A stretch of DNA of 64,000 nt from Hemerocallis citrina (Eukaryota; Streptophyta; Magnoliopsida; Asparagales; Asphodelaceae), in the NCBI GenBank assembly GCA_017893485.1, contig CM030363.1, positions 83,691,230-83,755,229 of the forward strand, in the 5' to 3' direction. The translations under genes and the position numbers were made by a program. Within the stretch, counting starts at the first letter, position 1; the number at the start of each line of letters is the position of its first letter. The notes below the pieces were generated by a model. The model was not told the DNA's origin. It did no database searches and saw only the letters and a program-made list of their open reading frames with translations. Shown piece after piece: positions 46,579 through 55,440 of this stretch.

Positions 46579-47175
46579 GAAGGAAATAGGAGGTGGTAAG
46601 TGCAAATGTGCACTCACATTTTGCACAAAAACCCCAAGAAGGGTTGAGGCCGGCCATGCCTTAGGTGGAGGTAGGGGTAAGGTGTAGGCATGGTGAGGTG
46701 GAGGCATGGTGAAGGGATAAGGCTTCTAGAAGGGTTTAATTCTTCTCATGCATACAAACCTTACTTTAAGCCTCCTAATCAAACCCTAACTATCTTACTA
46801 AGTTGTCATGACAAGGATGAGTACATTGTCCTTGAGTATATGCTACATATTTTGTATGATGTACTAAGTATCATACAATTGTATGTATGTGTATATGTAT
46901 GTGTATACAAAAATCCTCATATAATTCCCATAAAATAGTTTAATTTAGAAAATAATAGTAAAATAAATTTTATTATTAATTCGGAGGATCGCGCTATCAA
47001 TTTGATGCACTTCGGATGCACACCGACCGATAGATGCGCGTAGACACTGTTTGTGGGTAAACTGGCGAAAAATCACCAAAATAATCTGATTTTGGAATTA
47101 AAATGAAATAATAATAAAATAATAATAAAATAGTAATTTATATGAGTTAATATCCGTCCGGGATATTACAGTTCC

Positions 47176-48110
47176 ATCCCGACATCCCGAAGACCTCCTT
47201 CGTAATGGACCAGGGCCTGTACTACTATAGGGTAATGTTGTTCGGTTTGAAGAACGCGGGAGCCACATACTAGCGCCTACTAAATAAGGTCTTCCGAGAC
47301 GAGATTGGCTAAAACATGGAAGTCTACGTAGATGACATGTTGGTTAAGATCACCCGAGGGCAGGAGCATGTCCTTGACCTTCAAGAAGCCTTCGAGGTAC
47401 TCAGGAAGCACAATATGAGACTAAATCCGAACAAGTGTGCGTTCGGAGTTTCGTCCGGCAAGTTCTTGGGGTTTATGGTAAGCCAAAGGGGCATCGAGGC
47501 CAACCCTGAGAAGATCTAGGCCATTCTCAAAATGGCCCCTCCCTCTAATGTCAAAGAGGTATAGAGGCTCACGGGACGCCTCATAGCAATTGGGCGGTTC
47601 CTCTCCAAGTCCGGGGAAAAGTGCCTCCCCTTCTTCAAGGCCCTCAGGGGGGCTAAAGGTTTCGAATGGGGGGAGCAGCAGCAGAAGTCCTTCGATCAGC
47701 TCAAGGCATACCTAACTAACCCCCCGCTCTTGAGCAAGCCAACGACTGGAGAGGTGCTCTACCTATATCTCGCTGCTTCGGAGCAAACCCTCAGAGCGGT
47801 CCTTTAAGAGAAGAGGACAAAAGGAAGAGGCCCATTTATTATGTGAGTAAGGTCCTCCGGGATGCCGAACTCCGTTACCCGAAGTTGGAGAAGATGGACC
47901 TTACCTTGGTCATGGCGGCCCGAAAGCTCCGCCCTACTTCCAATCACATTCGGTTGTAGTCCTAACCGACCAGCCCCTCAAACAAGTTCTCCATAAGCCT
48001 GAGACCTCCGGGCGCTTGATGAAGTGGTCCATCGAGCTGAGCCAACACGACATCAACTACCATCCCAGAACAGCAATCAAGGCTTAAGCTCTGGCCGAGT
48101 TCATTGTGTA
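47176..48110 (+). pseudogene. TAT reverse transcriptase C-terminal part and RNase H
   Basis: RT continues with IPKTSFVMDQGLYYYRVMLF, GLKNAGATY, the catalytic YVDD (47325-47336), LRKHNMRLNPNKCAFGVSSG and FLGFMVSQRGIEANPEKI. RNase H follows (FLSKSGEKCLPFFKALRGAK, FDQLKAYLTNPPLLSKPTTG, LYLAASEQTLRAVL), with the first catalytic Asp apparently changed to Ala (LAASEQ for a D-x-S motif). Stops at 47271, 47517 and 47562 are TAG, and at 47310 TAA, each at a place where the family has Gln. A frameshift near 47800 ends the clear reading. Confidence 0.85.
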
Positions 48111-48139
48111 AAGCACCATCCCCGACCTTTGCGAGTAGT

Positions 48140-48801
48140 CTACCGACCCCTTCGTCTGGACCGTTTGTGTGGATGGGTCTTCTTGCGCCGACGGAAGTGG
48201 GGCTGGTGTTATCTTGACCGGCCCAGACTCTTTCGTCCTCCAATACTCCCTCCGTTTAAACTTCCCGGCCTCAAATAACGAAGCGGAGTATGAGGCCCTC
48301 ATAGCGGGGCTCTATATGGCTCTCAAGGCTGGGGCCAGATGGGTCAGAGTCTTCAGTGATTCCCAACTGGTCGTCAACCAAGTGTCGGGAGAATACGAGG
48401 CTAGGGATGGGTGTATGGCCAGGTACTTGGCAAAGGTGAGGGAGCTTCTAGCCCTATTCGAAGATGTTCAACTCCAGCAGGTTCTCCGAGAGGAAAATGC
48501 ACAAGCGGATGCCCTCTCTAAGCTCACCTCCTCGTCTCTCCAGGGTCTAGAATGGACCGTCTTGATAGAGGTCCTTCTCAGACCAAGTATTGATGAAGAC
48601 GGCTCGGAGCCAATGGAAGCCTACCCCCTAACACTTGGGGAAAACTGGATGAATCCCCTCCTCAAGTACCTCCGAGATGGAGTCCTTCCCGAAGACCCAA
48701 AAGATGTAAGGAGGGTCAGGACACGAGCTGAGCGGTACACACTCCTAGACGGGTCACGTACAAATGCTCCTACATCCAGATTGATGGTCGACCTTATCTG
48801 A
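48140..48801 (+). pseudogene. TAT second RNase H (archaeal type)
   Basis: ORF 48169-48801: VDGSSCADGSGAGVIL, FPASNNEAEYEALIAGLYMA, RVFSDSQLVVNQVSGEYEA and NAQADALSKL. The four acidic residues expected of RNase H (D, E, D, D) are all present. A second RNase H next to the usual one marks the TAT lineage. The ORF runs on into the RNase H to integrase linker and changes frame near 48760. The domain itself is intact. Confidence 0.87.
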
Positions 48802-49690
48802 GGTGCCTTTCCCCAGAGGAAGCGCTCTATGCCCTAAAGGAGGCCCATGTTGGTCTATGTGGTGCGCACTTGGGAACGAGATCCCTCGCTCGGAAACTCT
48901 TGAACTATGGCTACTTCTGGCCCACGCTACTGAGTGACTCCGAGGAGTATGTCTGCCAGTGCGACTCCTGCCAGAAATTTGCCCCGATCCGTCACCTGAC
49001 CCAAGCACAACTCGCCTCCTTGGCAAGCCCAATTCCCTTCACAATGTAGAGAATGGATTTGCTCGGACCCTTCCCTCCAGCGCCAGGCCAGCTGAAGTTC
49101 CTAGTAGTTGCAATAGACTACTTCTCAAAATGGATCGAAGCCGAACCTCTTTTGACAATCACCGAGTACAAGGTCCAGAAGTTCTTTTGGAAGAACATCG
49201 TCTGTCGGTTAAGGGTACCTCGCATCCTCGTAACCGACAATGGAACTCAGTTCACGGGGGCAAACTTTCGCGACTTTTGTAGTGACCTCGGCATTCGATA
49301 GTGGTTCTCTTCGGTAGCCCACCCTCAGTCCAATGGCCAAGCAGAGAACGCGAACCGACAAATCCTCTCCGGCTTAAAGAAGAGGCTTGACAAGTCCACT
49401 AAGGGGCTATGGGTCGAACAACTCCCCAATGTGCTTTGGAACTATCGCACCACCAAAAGAACTCCAATGGGAGAGTCCCCCTTTAACCTCATGTACGGGT
49501 CTGAAGCTCTCATCCCTTTGGAGGTGGGCCTGCCTTCACCCCGACTCATAGCTTACAGTGAAGCGCAGAATGCGAACCAGCTTCGCAACTGCCTAGACCT
49601 CATTGACAAGGTCCGCGAGAGAGCTGCAATTCTGCAAGAGACCTACCGCCATAGGATCACTCAAGTGTACAATAAGAGGGTATGACCAGC
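48802..49690 (+). pseudogene. TAT integrase
   Basis: The HHCC zinc finger is complete: EAHVGLCGAHLGTRSLARKL ... CQCDSC. The core has MDLLGPFPPAPGQLKFLVVA, FSKWIEAEPL, ILVTDNGTQFTGANF and AHPQSNGQAENANRQILSG, giving D, D and E. Then ALWNYRTT-like LWNYRTTKRTPMGESPFNLM and YGSEALIPLEVGLPS. Stops: TAG at 49047 and 49299 and TGA at 49684 (CGA expected). The C-terminal part 49690-49890 (NLKERDLVFRNLS, GPYRVSRVIRPGAYQLED) has further stops. Confidence 0.87.
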
Positions 49691-50135
49691 CAACCTAAAA
49701 GAGCGAGACCTAGTATTTAGAAATTTGTCGATCTCCGATCCAAGCAAAAGAAGCAAATTGGCACCCAATTGAGAAGGACCATATAGGGTCTCCAGAGTTA
49801 TTCGCCCGGGCGCATATCAACTCGAAGACCCGGAGGCAGGAGAATACTGAGGACTTGGAACGCGGAGCACTTGATGAAGTACCAAGAGGGTGTCTAGACA
49901 CTGCTCCAAGCAACTTTCCCAAGAGCGCTCCAGAAGCCATGTCCAAAGTCCTTACTTGTATTTTCTTTTCATGAAAGTGTAAAGGCGGCTCGCAACCTAG
50001 AAGCGGCCACCCAGTTGTCCTCAATAAAAAGAAATCTTTCCCTACAACTTTTCTATCTTTCGAGTAGTCTAACTCTACCTCTCAAGTTTTCCATTTCTTG
50101 AATAGTCTAACTCTACTTACAAAAAAAATTCTCAT

Positions 50136-50706
50136 TAAAACGACGTGCTCGGAATCCAACACTTGGTTCGACTCCGCTTCAGCTACTTGCTTCTAAGCGA
50201 GTACAAAGCGGATCACCATTCGGAATTGCTCCTATAGCTGTTGATACTTTCTAAACGACACACTTGGAGTCCAACACTTGGTTCGACTCCGCTTCAACCA
50301 CTTGCTTCTAAGCGAGTACAAAGCGGATCACCATTCGAAATTACTTCTACAACTGTTGATATTTTCTAAACGACACGCTTGGAGTCCAACACTTGGTTCG
50401 ACTCCACTTCAACCACTTGCTTCTAAGCGAGTACGAAGCATATCACCATTCGAAATTGCTCCTACAACTGTTGATATTTTCAAAACGACGCGCTTGGAGT
50501 CCAACACTTGGTTCGACTCTGCTTCAACTACTTGCTCCTAAGCAAGTAAAAAGCGGATCACCATTCGAAATTGCTCCTACAGCTGTTGGTATTCTCTAAA
50601 CGACAAGTTCGGAGTCCAACACTTGGTTTGACACAACTTTTTGCTACTCGCAAATGAGTAAGCACCAAGCTTTCCACCATTCAGAATTGCTCCTACAACT
50701 GTTGAC
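50136..50706. repeat. 115-bp tandem array in the TAT element
   Basis: Five units around GTCCAACACTTGGTTCGACT, at 50161, 50276, 50391, 50506 and 50621, exactly 115 bp apart. It lies between the integrase gene and the antisense gene. TAT elements often carry such arrays here and can seed satellite DNA. ORFs 50278-50599 are repeat translation. Confidence 0.92.
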
Positions 50707-52538
50707 AACTACAAATGCTAACGAAACACACAAGTGCGAAAAACAAGTATTATTTCACTAAAGTCTATGGAACGAGTCTAATTACAAGACCAACTACTCA
50801 TCTTTACAAAGAGATACAAAACTTGTGAAACCAAAAGTACAAGACTACTGGGAACTACTTCAATGCCTCTTAGGAGCAAGGATACATCGGTTGAGAGACA
50901 CTCGAGGGCGATGAATGTTGTACTGCCGACGCCCCGCCTCGACGCCCCGCCTCGGCGCTCGTCTTTAGGCCGGCGAGTCGAGAGGCATCGTCCGCGCCCG
51001 TTCTAACGGTGGCCCCAATAGATGCACCGCTTGACGAAGCGGCCACCCCACTCTGTGCATCGCCCGGGCTTTGACGTATAGGGGGCGAGCGACGCATGAG
51101 CTCGTGAAAAGTTATCCTTCTATCATGCACCTCCCGAGTGCAAGAAGTGGATCTGACATTGCTCCACTCCGATCGTGCTTAAAGACGAGCGACCTTTCCC
51201 TCGATCTCGACAATTTGCTCTTTAAGCGAGGCATCTTTCACCTTTATCTTCAGACGAGGCAGTCGCGTCGAGCCTGCCCCTCGAGAGCTATCGGTGATCG
51301 TCCGCTGAAGGTGAGCAACCTCCATGCTCTTGTCGAGGGTCACCTTCATCAGCTCGTCCCTCTCTTCTATCACTTTAGACAGGGAGTGGCGAAGGTGTTT
51401 GAGCTTCAGGCTGAGGTTGGCTTCCGCCAACGAGCCCACGTCATCACCTTCGGGGCTCTTCTTATTGATCCGTTCCTCTAATCGCCTCCTCTCCATGGCT
51501 CGGCGAACTAGGGTCGACCTCAGGTGATTCAGCTCATACTTCGCCTTGCGAAGATCCGACTCCACTTCAAGAAGTCGCTCTTGGTTCCTCACGAGCCCCA
51601 ATCTCGTCACCTTGAGACGAGCCACTTCGGCTATCTGAGGCACTTCAGCGATCTGTAGCGCTTCAACAATCTGAAAAGAGCCAGAGCACGAAGCTATTGA
51701 GTTCTCACAACTTGTACACTTAAAAAAAAGGAGCTGGAAGATCTCTCCAACACTTAGCCAAAAGAAAGCTCGAAGATCTCTCCAACACTTAGCCAAAAAG
51801 AGTTCAAATTTTTTTCGACACTTAGACAAAAGAGATAGAATTTTCTTATTCATTTCAAAATTAAAGCGGTGGCCAGTCAGCAGTTCGGCAGTATATGAAG
51901 AAAAAAAAGAGAGAAGAAGAAAAAGCGACTAAGTCAGGGAGCCACCTCGAGGTGCTGCTCCGAGGTGCCCTCGCTCGGCAAAGTGACGAGCGCCCCCTCG
52001 GGATTAGCCTCCTCCTCGTTGTCGCCGTTAGCTTCGTCGCCTTCCCCTTTAGGTTCGATCTCAGCTAGCGGAACGAACTCCTCGCCCTCTACCGGGTCGT
52101 AGAAGTAGTACCCCGAGCTGTCGAAGTCCGGGAGACGAGCTGCTACATGCTTCAAGGCCAGAGCGTAGGCCTCCTCCACGTTCGTAATCATGTGGGTCCC
52201 GCCTCGTCCTGAATGGCTTTCTTTGCCTCTTCGTCTCCTGCTCCTTCAGTGCCTCCTCGGGCGCCTTCAGAGCCTTCGCCAACTCCTCCTCAAAGTGAGC
52301 CTTCTCCTTCTCCAGCACCTTGACCTTAGCTACCTCGGTCACTGAGCGCTCGAGTGCCTCGGCAAGTTTAGTTTCGAGAGCCCCAACCTTAGGCAGCTCG
52401 TGATGCCGAGAGCTGTTGTTCGGCCTCGAACAACTTCACCACCTTGGCACGCTCCGCCTACTCACGATCTTTTGTTGCCTTCATCTCCTTTTCCTGTTCG
52501 GCAAACTGCTCGAGCATATGGCCGAAGTGGCAGAGGGT

Positions 52539-52617
52539 CTGAAAACAAAAGGAGAAGAACGTGAGAACCCAAAATCACTAACTCAGAAACTTAAGAGAGC
52601 ATAGTAGGATTACTTAC
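52539..52617 (-). other. Intron of the TAT antisense gene (79 bp)
   Basis: On the minus strand GTAAGTAATCC ... TTTTGTTTTCAG. Removing it joins STML to TLCHFGHM in one frame (phase 0). Confidence 0.75.
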
Positions 52618-53092
52618 CAACATCGTTGACCGGGCGACCTCCAATGCGTCGTCGCCGACCGTGCCGGCCTTCAGAGCTGCGTGATCCTTCGGAGTCGGCA
52701 GGTGGCGTACGACCTGCATGCACATCGCGGCGTCGCCTAGGAAGCCATCAAGCTTCATCACCGTCCAATCAGGGACAAAGAGCTTCTTGTGCTCTTCAGT
52801 GAGGATGGCCTCTGCTTCGGCCGTAAGCGGTGGCACCTCCAATGCCAAGGCGCACCGGCCGAGACCGCCCCGCTCGAAGACCCGAGGGCATCGGCCGAGG
52901 GGAGCGTGGCTTGCGGAGCCGATGGGGAGTTGCTGACCAAGTCAACGACAGCTACAGGAGCCAAGGGTGCCTGAACCGCTCAGCTAGAAGGGGGCCCCAT
53001 CGTCATCCTCTTCCTCTTCTTGCTGTCCACCCTCTTCATCGCTGCCGCACCCCTCTTCGCCATAAGAGCTCTGTAGTCCATACCAGGGACTT

Positions 53093-53173
53093 CTGTACAA
53101 GGATAATCAGAAAAGAGTTAGCGAAATAAAAGCAAACACATAAACTAAGGAAAAATAAGTAAACAGAGCATAC
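53093..53173 (-). other. Intron of the TAT antisense gene (81 bp)
   Basis: On the minus strand GTATGCTCTG ... ATCCTTGTACAG, followed by an exon reading EVPGMDYRALMAKRG. It has a pyrimidine-rich 3' part. Confidence 0.65.
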
Positions 53174-53349
53174 TAGGGTCGATCGGACTAAGACCTCCAC
53201 CGAATAGGACCTCCTCGAGGATATCCTCTCAACCGAGGGTCGGAAGACCGAGGATCTTCGACATGACCTCCTCTTCTTCCTTGGTGAGCACCGGCTCGGC
53301 CTTCGCCCACTTAGGAACCTCCTCCCTCCACACCGTCAGAAAGCCCTAC

Positions 53350-53950
53350 GGCAGCGTGATTCGCCCCTGATCTTAATCAGACGACTCAGATCTCGCCGCG
53401 TCGGCCAAAATCACGTTTTCTCGTGGTCCACGCCTTTGTGCCTCATGATTCGCGCCTGATCTTCACCAGACGGCCCAGATCGTGCCACGTCGCTCAGAAA
53501 TCAAATCCGAGCAACTTGCATTCCGAGCTGCAAATTGGAGAAAAATAACTTTCTCCTTGTGAATCGCCTCTAATCTTTAATCATACGGCTCAAATCTCAT
53601 CGTGTCGACCAAAATCACGTTTTCTCGTGATCCACTCCTTCGTGCCTCGTGATTCGCACTTGATCTTCATCAGATGGTCCAGATCGTGCCACGTCGCTCG
53701 GAAATCATATCCGAGCAACTTGCATTTCGAGCTGCGAATTGGATAAAAACAACTTTCTCCTCGCGATTCGCGCCTGATATTAATCAGACGGCTCAGATCT
53801 CACCGCGTCGACCAAAATCACGTTTTCTCGTGATCCACGCCTTTTTGCCTTGTGATTCGTGCCTGATCTTCATCAGACAGTCCGGATCGTGCCACGTCGC
53901 TCGGAAACTAAATCCGAGCGACTTGCATTCCGAGCTGCTCACACGGAGAA
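53350..53950. repeat. 204-bp tandem array in the TAT element
   Basis: Three units. AATCACGTTTTCTCGTG recurs at 53410, 53614 and 53817, 203-204 bp apart. Units also hold CAGATCGTGCCACGTCGCTC and GATTCGCGCCTGAT. It overlies where the 5' part of the antisense gene should be. Confidence 0.88.
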
Positions 53951-54470
53951 AATATTGCCGAGCTATGAGAGTCGTCTGATCACCTCGAAAGTCATGCTAC
54001 AACTTGATGGACGTCCCTGATTCAGCCACGTGGCCAAGTGCATGATCTACCGTTGGATCACCTCGAAATCCGAGCTGCATCCAGATGGATGCCCTAGATT
54101 ATGCCACGTCGCTCGGAATCCCAATCCGAGCGACAGGCATTCCGAGCTTCTCATGTAGAGAAAATGTTGCCGAGCTATGAGAGCTGTTTGATCACTTCGA
54201 AATTCGTGCCATAACCTGATGGACGTCCCTGATTCAGCCACATGGCCAAGTGCAAGATCTACCGTTGGATCACCTCAAAATTCGAGCTGCATCCAGATGG
54301 GCGCCCCAGATTACGCCATGTCGCTCGGAATCCCAATCCGAGCGATAGGTATTCCGAGCTGCTCATGTAGGGAAAATGCTGCCGAGCCATATGGGTCGTC
54401 AGATCACCTCTGAATTCGCACCGCAACCCGATCCAGGCCCTAGATGCGCCCACGTCGCTCGACACTATCC
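53940..54470. repeat. 213-bp tandem array in the TAT element
   Basis: About two and a half units. GCCGAGCTATGAGAG recurs at about 53957 and 54170, with a variant at 54382. Shares CCACGTCGCTCGGAA with the 204-bp array, so the two arrays are related. ORFs 54047-54465 are repeat translation. Confidence 0.85.
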
Positions 54471-54952
54471 CTCCGTCGGATCATAAAGAATTTCACGCTA
54501 ATGGCTGATGGACGATCCGATTGCGCCACGTCGTAAATAGGTGATTTAAATTATTTTTTAATTATTAATTCGAATTATTGATTTAAAAAATTGCAAAAAA
54601 ATGATTTAAAATTCAGGAAAATTAATTAAAAATTCTAAAAAATAATTATAAATTCGGGGAAATATTTTTGAGCTCGTGGATAAATAATTGTTTCTTGGAA
54701 TAGTTAATCGACGCTCCCAAAAAATAAATCGTCACTTTGCAAAATTGAATAAATGATCCGAAAAATAATTAAAAAATCTCGTAAAATCCCCAAAAATCCA
54801 GAAGAGCCTGAGAGCAAATTTGGGCACGTTACCAGCTCAGAAAAGCGCCATCACCCCTCAGACGAGATTCGAACACCCTTTGAGAACTCCGATAAAGCCC
54901 TATACGCCATTAAAACAACAAAACTACTCCCCAAATGCCGTAACACACAATC
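54471..54952. other. 3' untranslated part of the TAT element
   Basis: AT-rich with many AAAAT runs to about 54800, then mixed sequence up to the polypurine tract. No domain seen. Confidence 0.6.
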
Positions 54953-54954
54953 TT

Positions 54955-54971
54955 TGGGAGTGGGGGGCTCA
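54955..54971 (+). promoter_or_regulatory. Polypurine tract of the TAT element
   Basis: GGGAGTGGGGGGCTCA directly before the 3' LTR start TGATATGG at 54972. Confidence 0.75.
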
Positions 54972-55440
54972 TGATATGGCTAAAAATGGGGTTAAATCAG
55001 AACCGTTCAAAGCGGGCACGAATCTTAAAGTCGCAGGGGCAAGATGGTAGTTTTACAGACGGGTCTGAACTGGGAACCAGGTCTCTCCTTTTAGGCCCGC
55101 TAACCCATGAACGGATCTGTTCAGTTGAGAACGGGTCTCAACCCGTTAGTGGCCAGCTCAACAGGATTGGAGGAAATCCTGATTTGTTCATATCTTGAGG
55201 AGGTGGTTATAACCACCCCTATCCAGCCTCACCGGGAAGTAGGGATTCAGTCTTATCCTAAAAAAGATCTCCATGGTGACTATAAATACCCCCTACCTCC
55301 TACTGTCATAGGTGACCACTCTTTGAGCACTTGAGCTCTTTCCTATCACTTTTTTTTGGTATTGACAAGAGCGTCAGAGGGTTCGTCGCCGGGATCCATC
55401 CCGGTGTTTCGAACGTTTGTGCAGGTCCGTAGGAGCACCA
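54972..55440 (+). mobile_element. 3' LTR of the TAT element, truncated
   Basis: Matches the 5' LTR from its first base to GGTCCGTAGGAGCACCA (5' LTR position about 38277). The final 100 bp or so are missing, and unrelated sequence starts with TG at 55441. TATAAATA at 55281-55288. Confidence 0.87.
55281..55288 (+). promoter_or_regulatory. TATA box of the TAT 3' LTR
   Basis: TATAAATA, same position as in the 5' LTR (38117). Confidence 0.6.

Larger units (their letters stand above)
41575..47170 (-). mobile_element. Solo LTR 3 (gypsy, Tekay/Del-like), 5.6 kb
   Basis: Read on the minus strand it starts TGTAATATCCCGGACGGATA and ends GGGGTGCTACA. Perfect 5-bp duplication GTTCC at 41570-41574 and 47171-47175. 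Same family as solo LTR 2, in the opposite orientation and about 1.1 kb longer. It contains about 30-bp repeats of TACGAGCC..GTATGAGAC type (43030-43300), an irregular array at 44500-45370 and ACT trinucleotide runs (45430-45790). No internal coding domain. Joining its flanks restores an unbroken RT reading, which proves the insertion point. Confidence 0.92.
50870..53345 (-). pseudogene. Antisense, intron-containing gene of the TAT element
   Basis: Minus-strand gene opposite to pol. Exon A (53345-53174): WREEVPKWAKAEPVLTKEEE and ILEEVLFGGGLSPIDP. Exon B (53092-52618): MDYRALMAKRGAAAMKRVDS, then after a frameshift EEHKKLFVPDWTVMKLDGFL and GDDALEVARSTML. Exon C (52538 to about 51930): TLCHFGHMLEQFAEQEKEM, a coiled coil (EVAKVKVLEKEKAHFEEELA) and a frameshifted acidic part (EEAYALALKHVAARLPDFDS). 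Exon D (51670-50870): coiled coil, QERLLEVESDLRKAKYELNH, to PMYPCS and a stop. Introns at 53173-53093 and 52617-52539 have GT..AG ends; exon D begins after TTTTCAG at 51671. In-frame TAA at 51181-51179, plus other stops, kill it. The 5' end is replaced by the 204-bp array. TAT relatives have an antisense gene here; its function is unknown to me. Confidence 0.7.
37797..55440 (+). mobile_element. TAT-type Ty3-gypsy retrotransposon with nested solo LTR
   Basis: 5' LTR 37797-38379, primer-binding site, gag, protease, RT, RNase H, a second (archaeal-type) RNase H, integrase, tandem arrays, an antisense gene, polypurine tract and a truncated 3' LTR. The extra RNase H and antisense gene are hallmarks of the TAT group (Retand and Grande relatives). 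Without solo LTR 3 the element is about 12 kb. The first 480 bp of the two LTRs align closely by eye. The coding region has many stops. No target-site duplication can be checked because the 3' LTR lacks its end. Confidence 0.88.
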
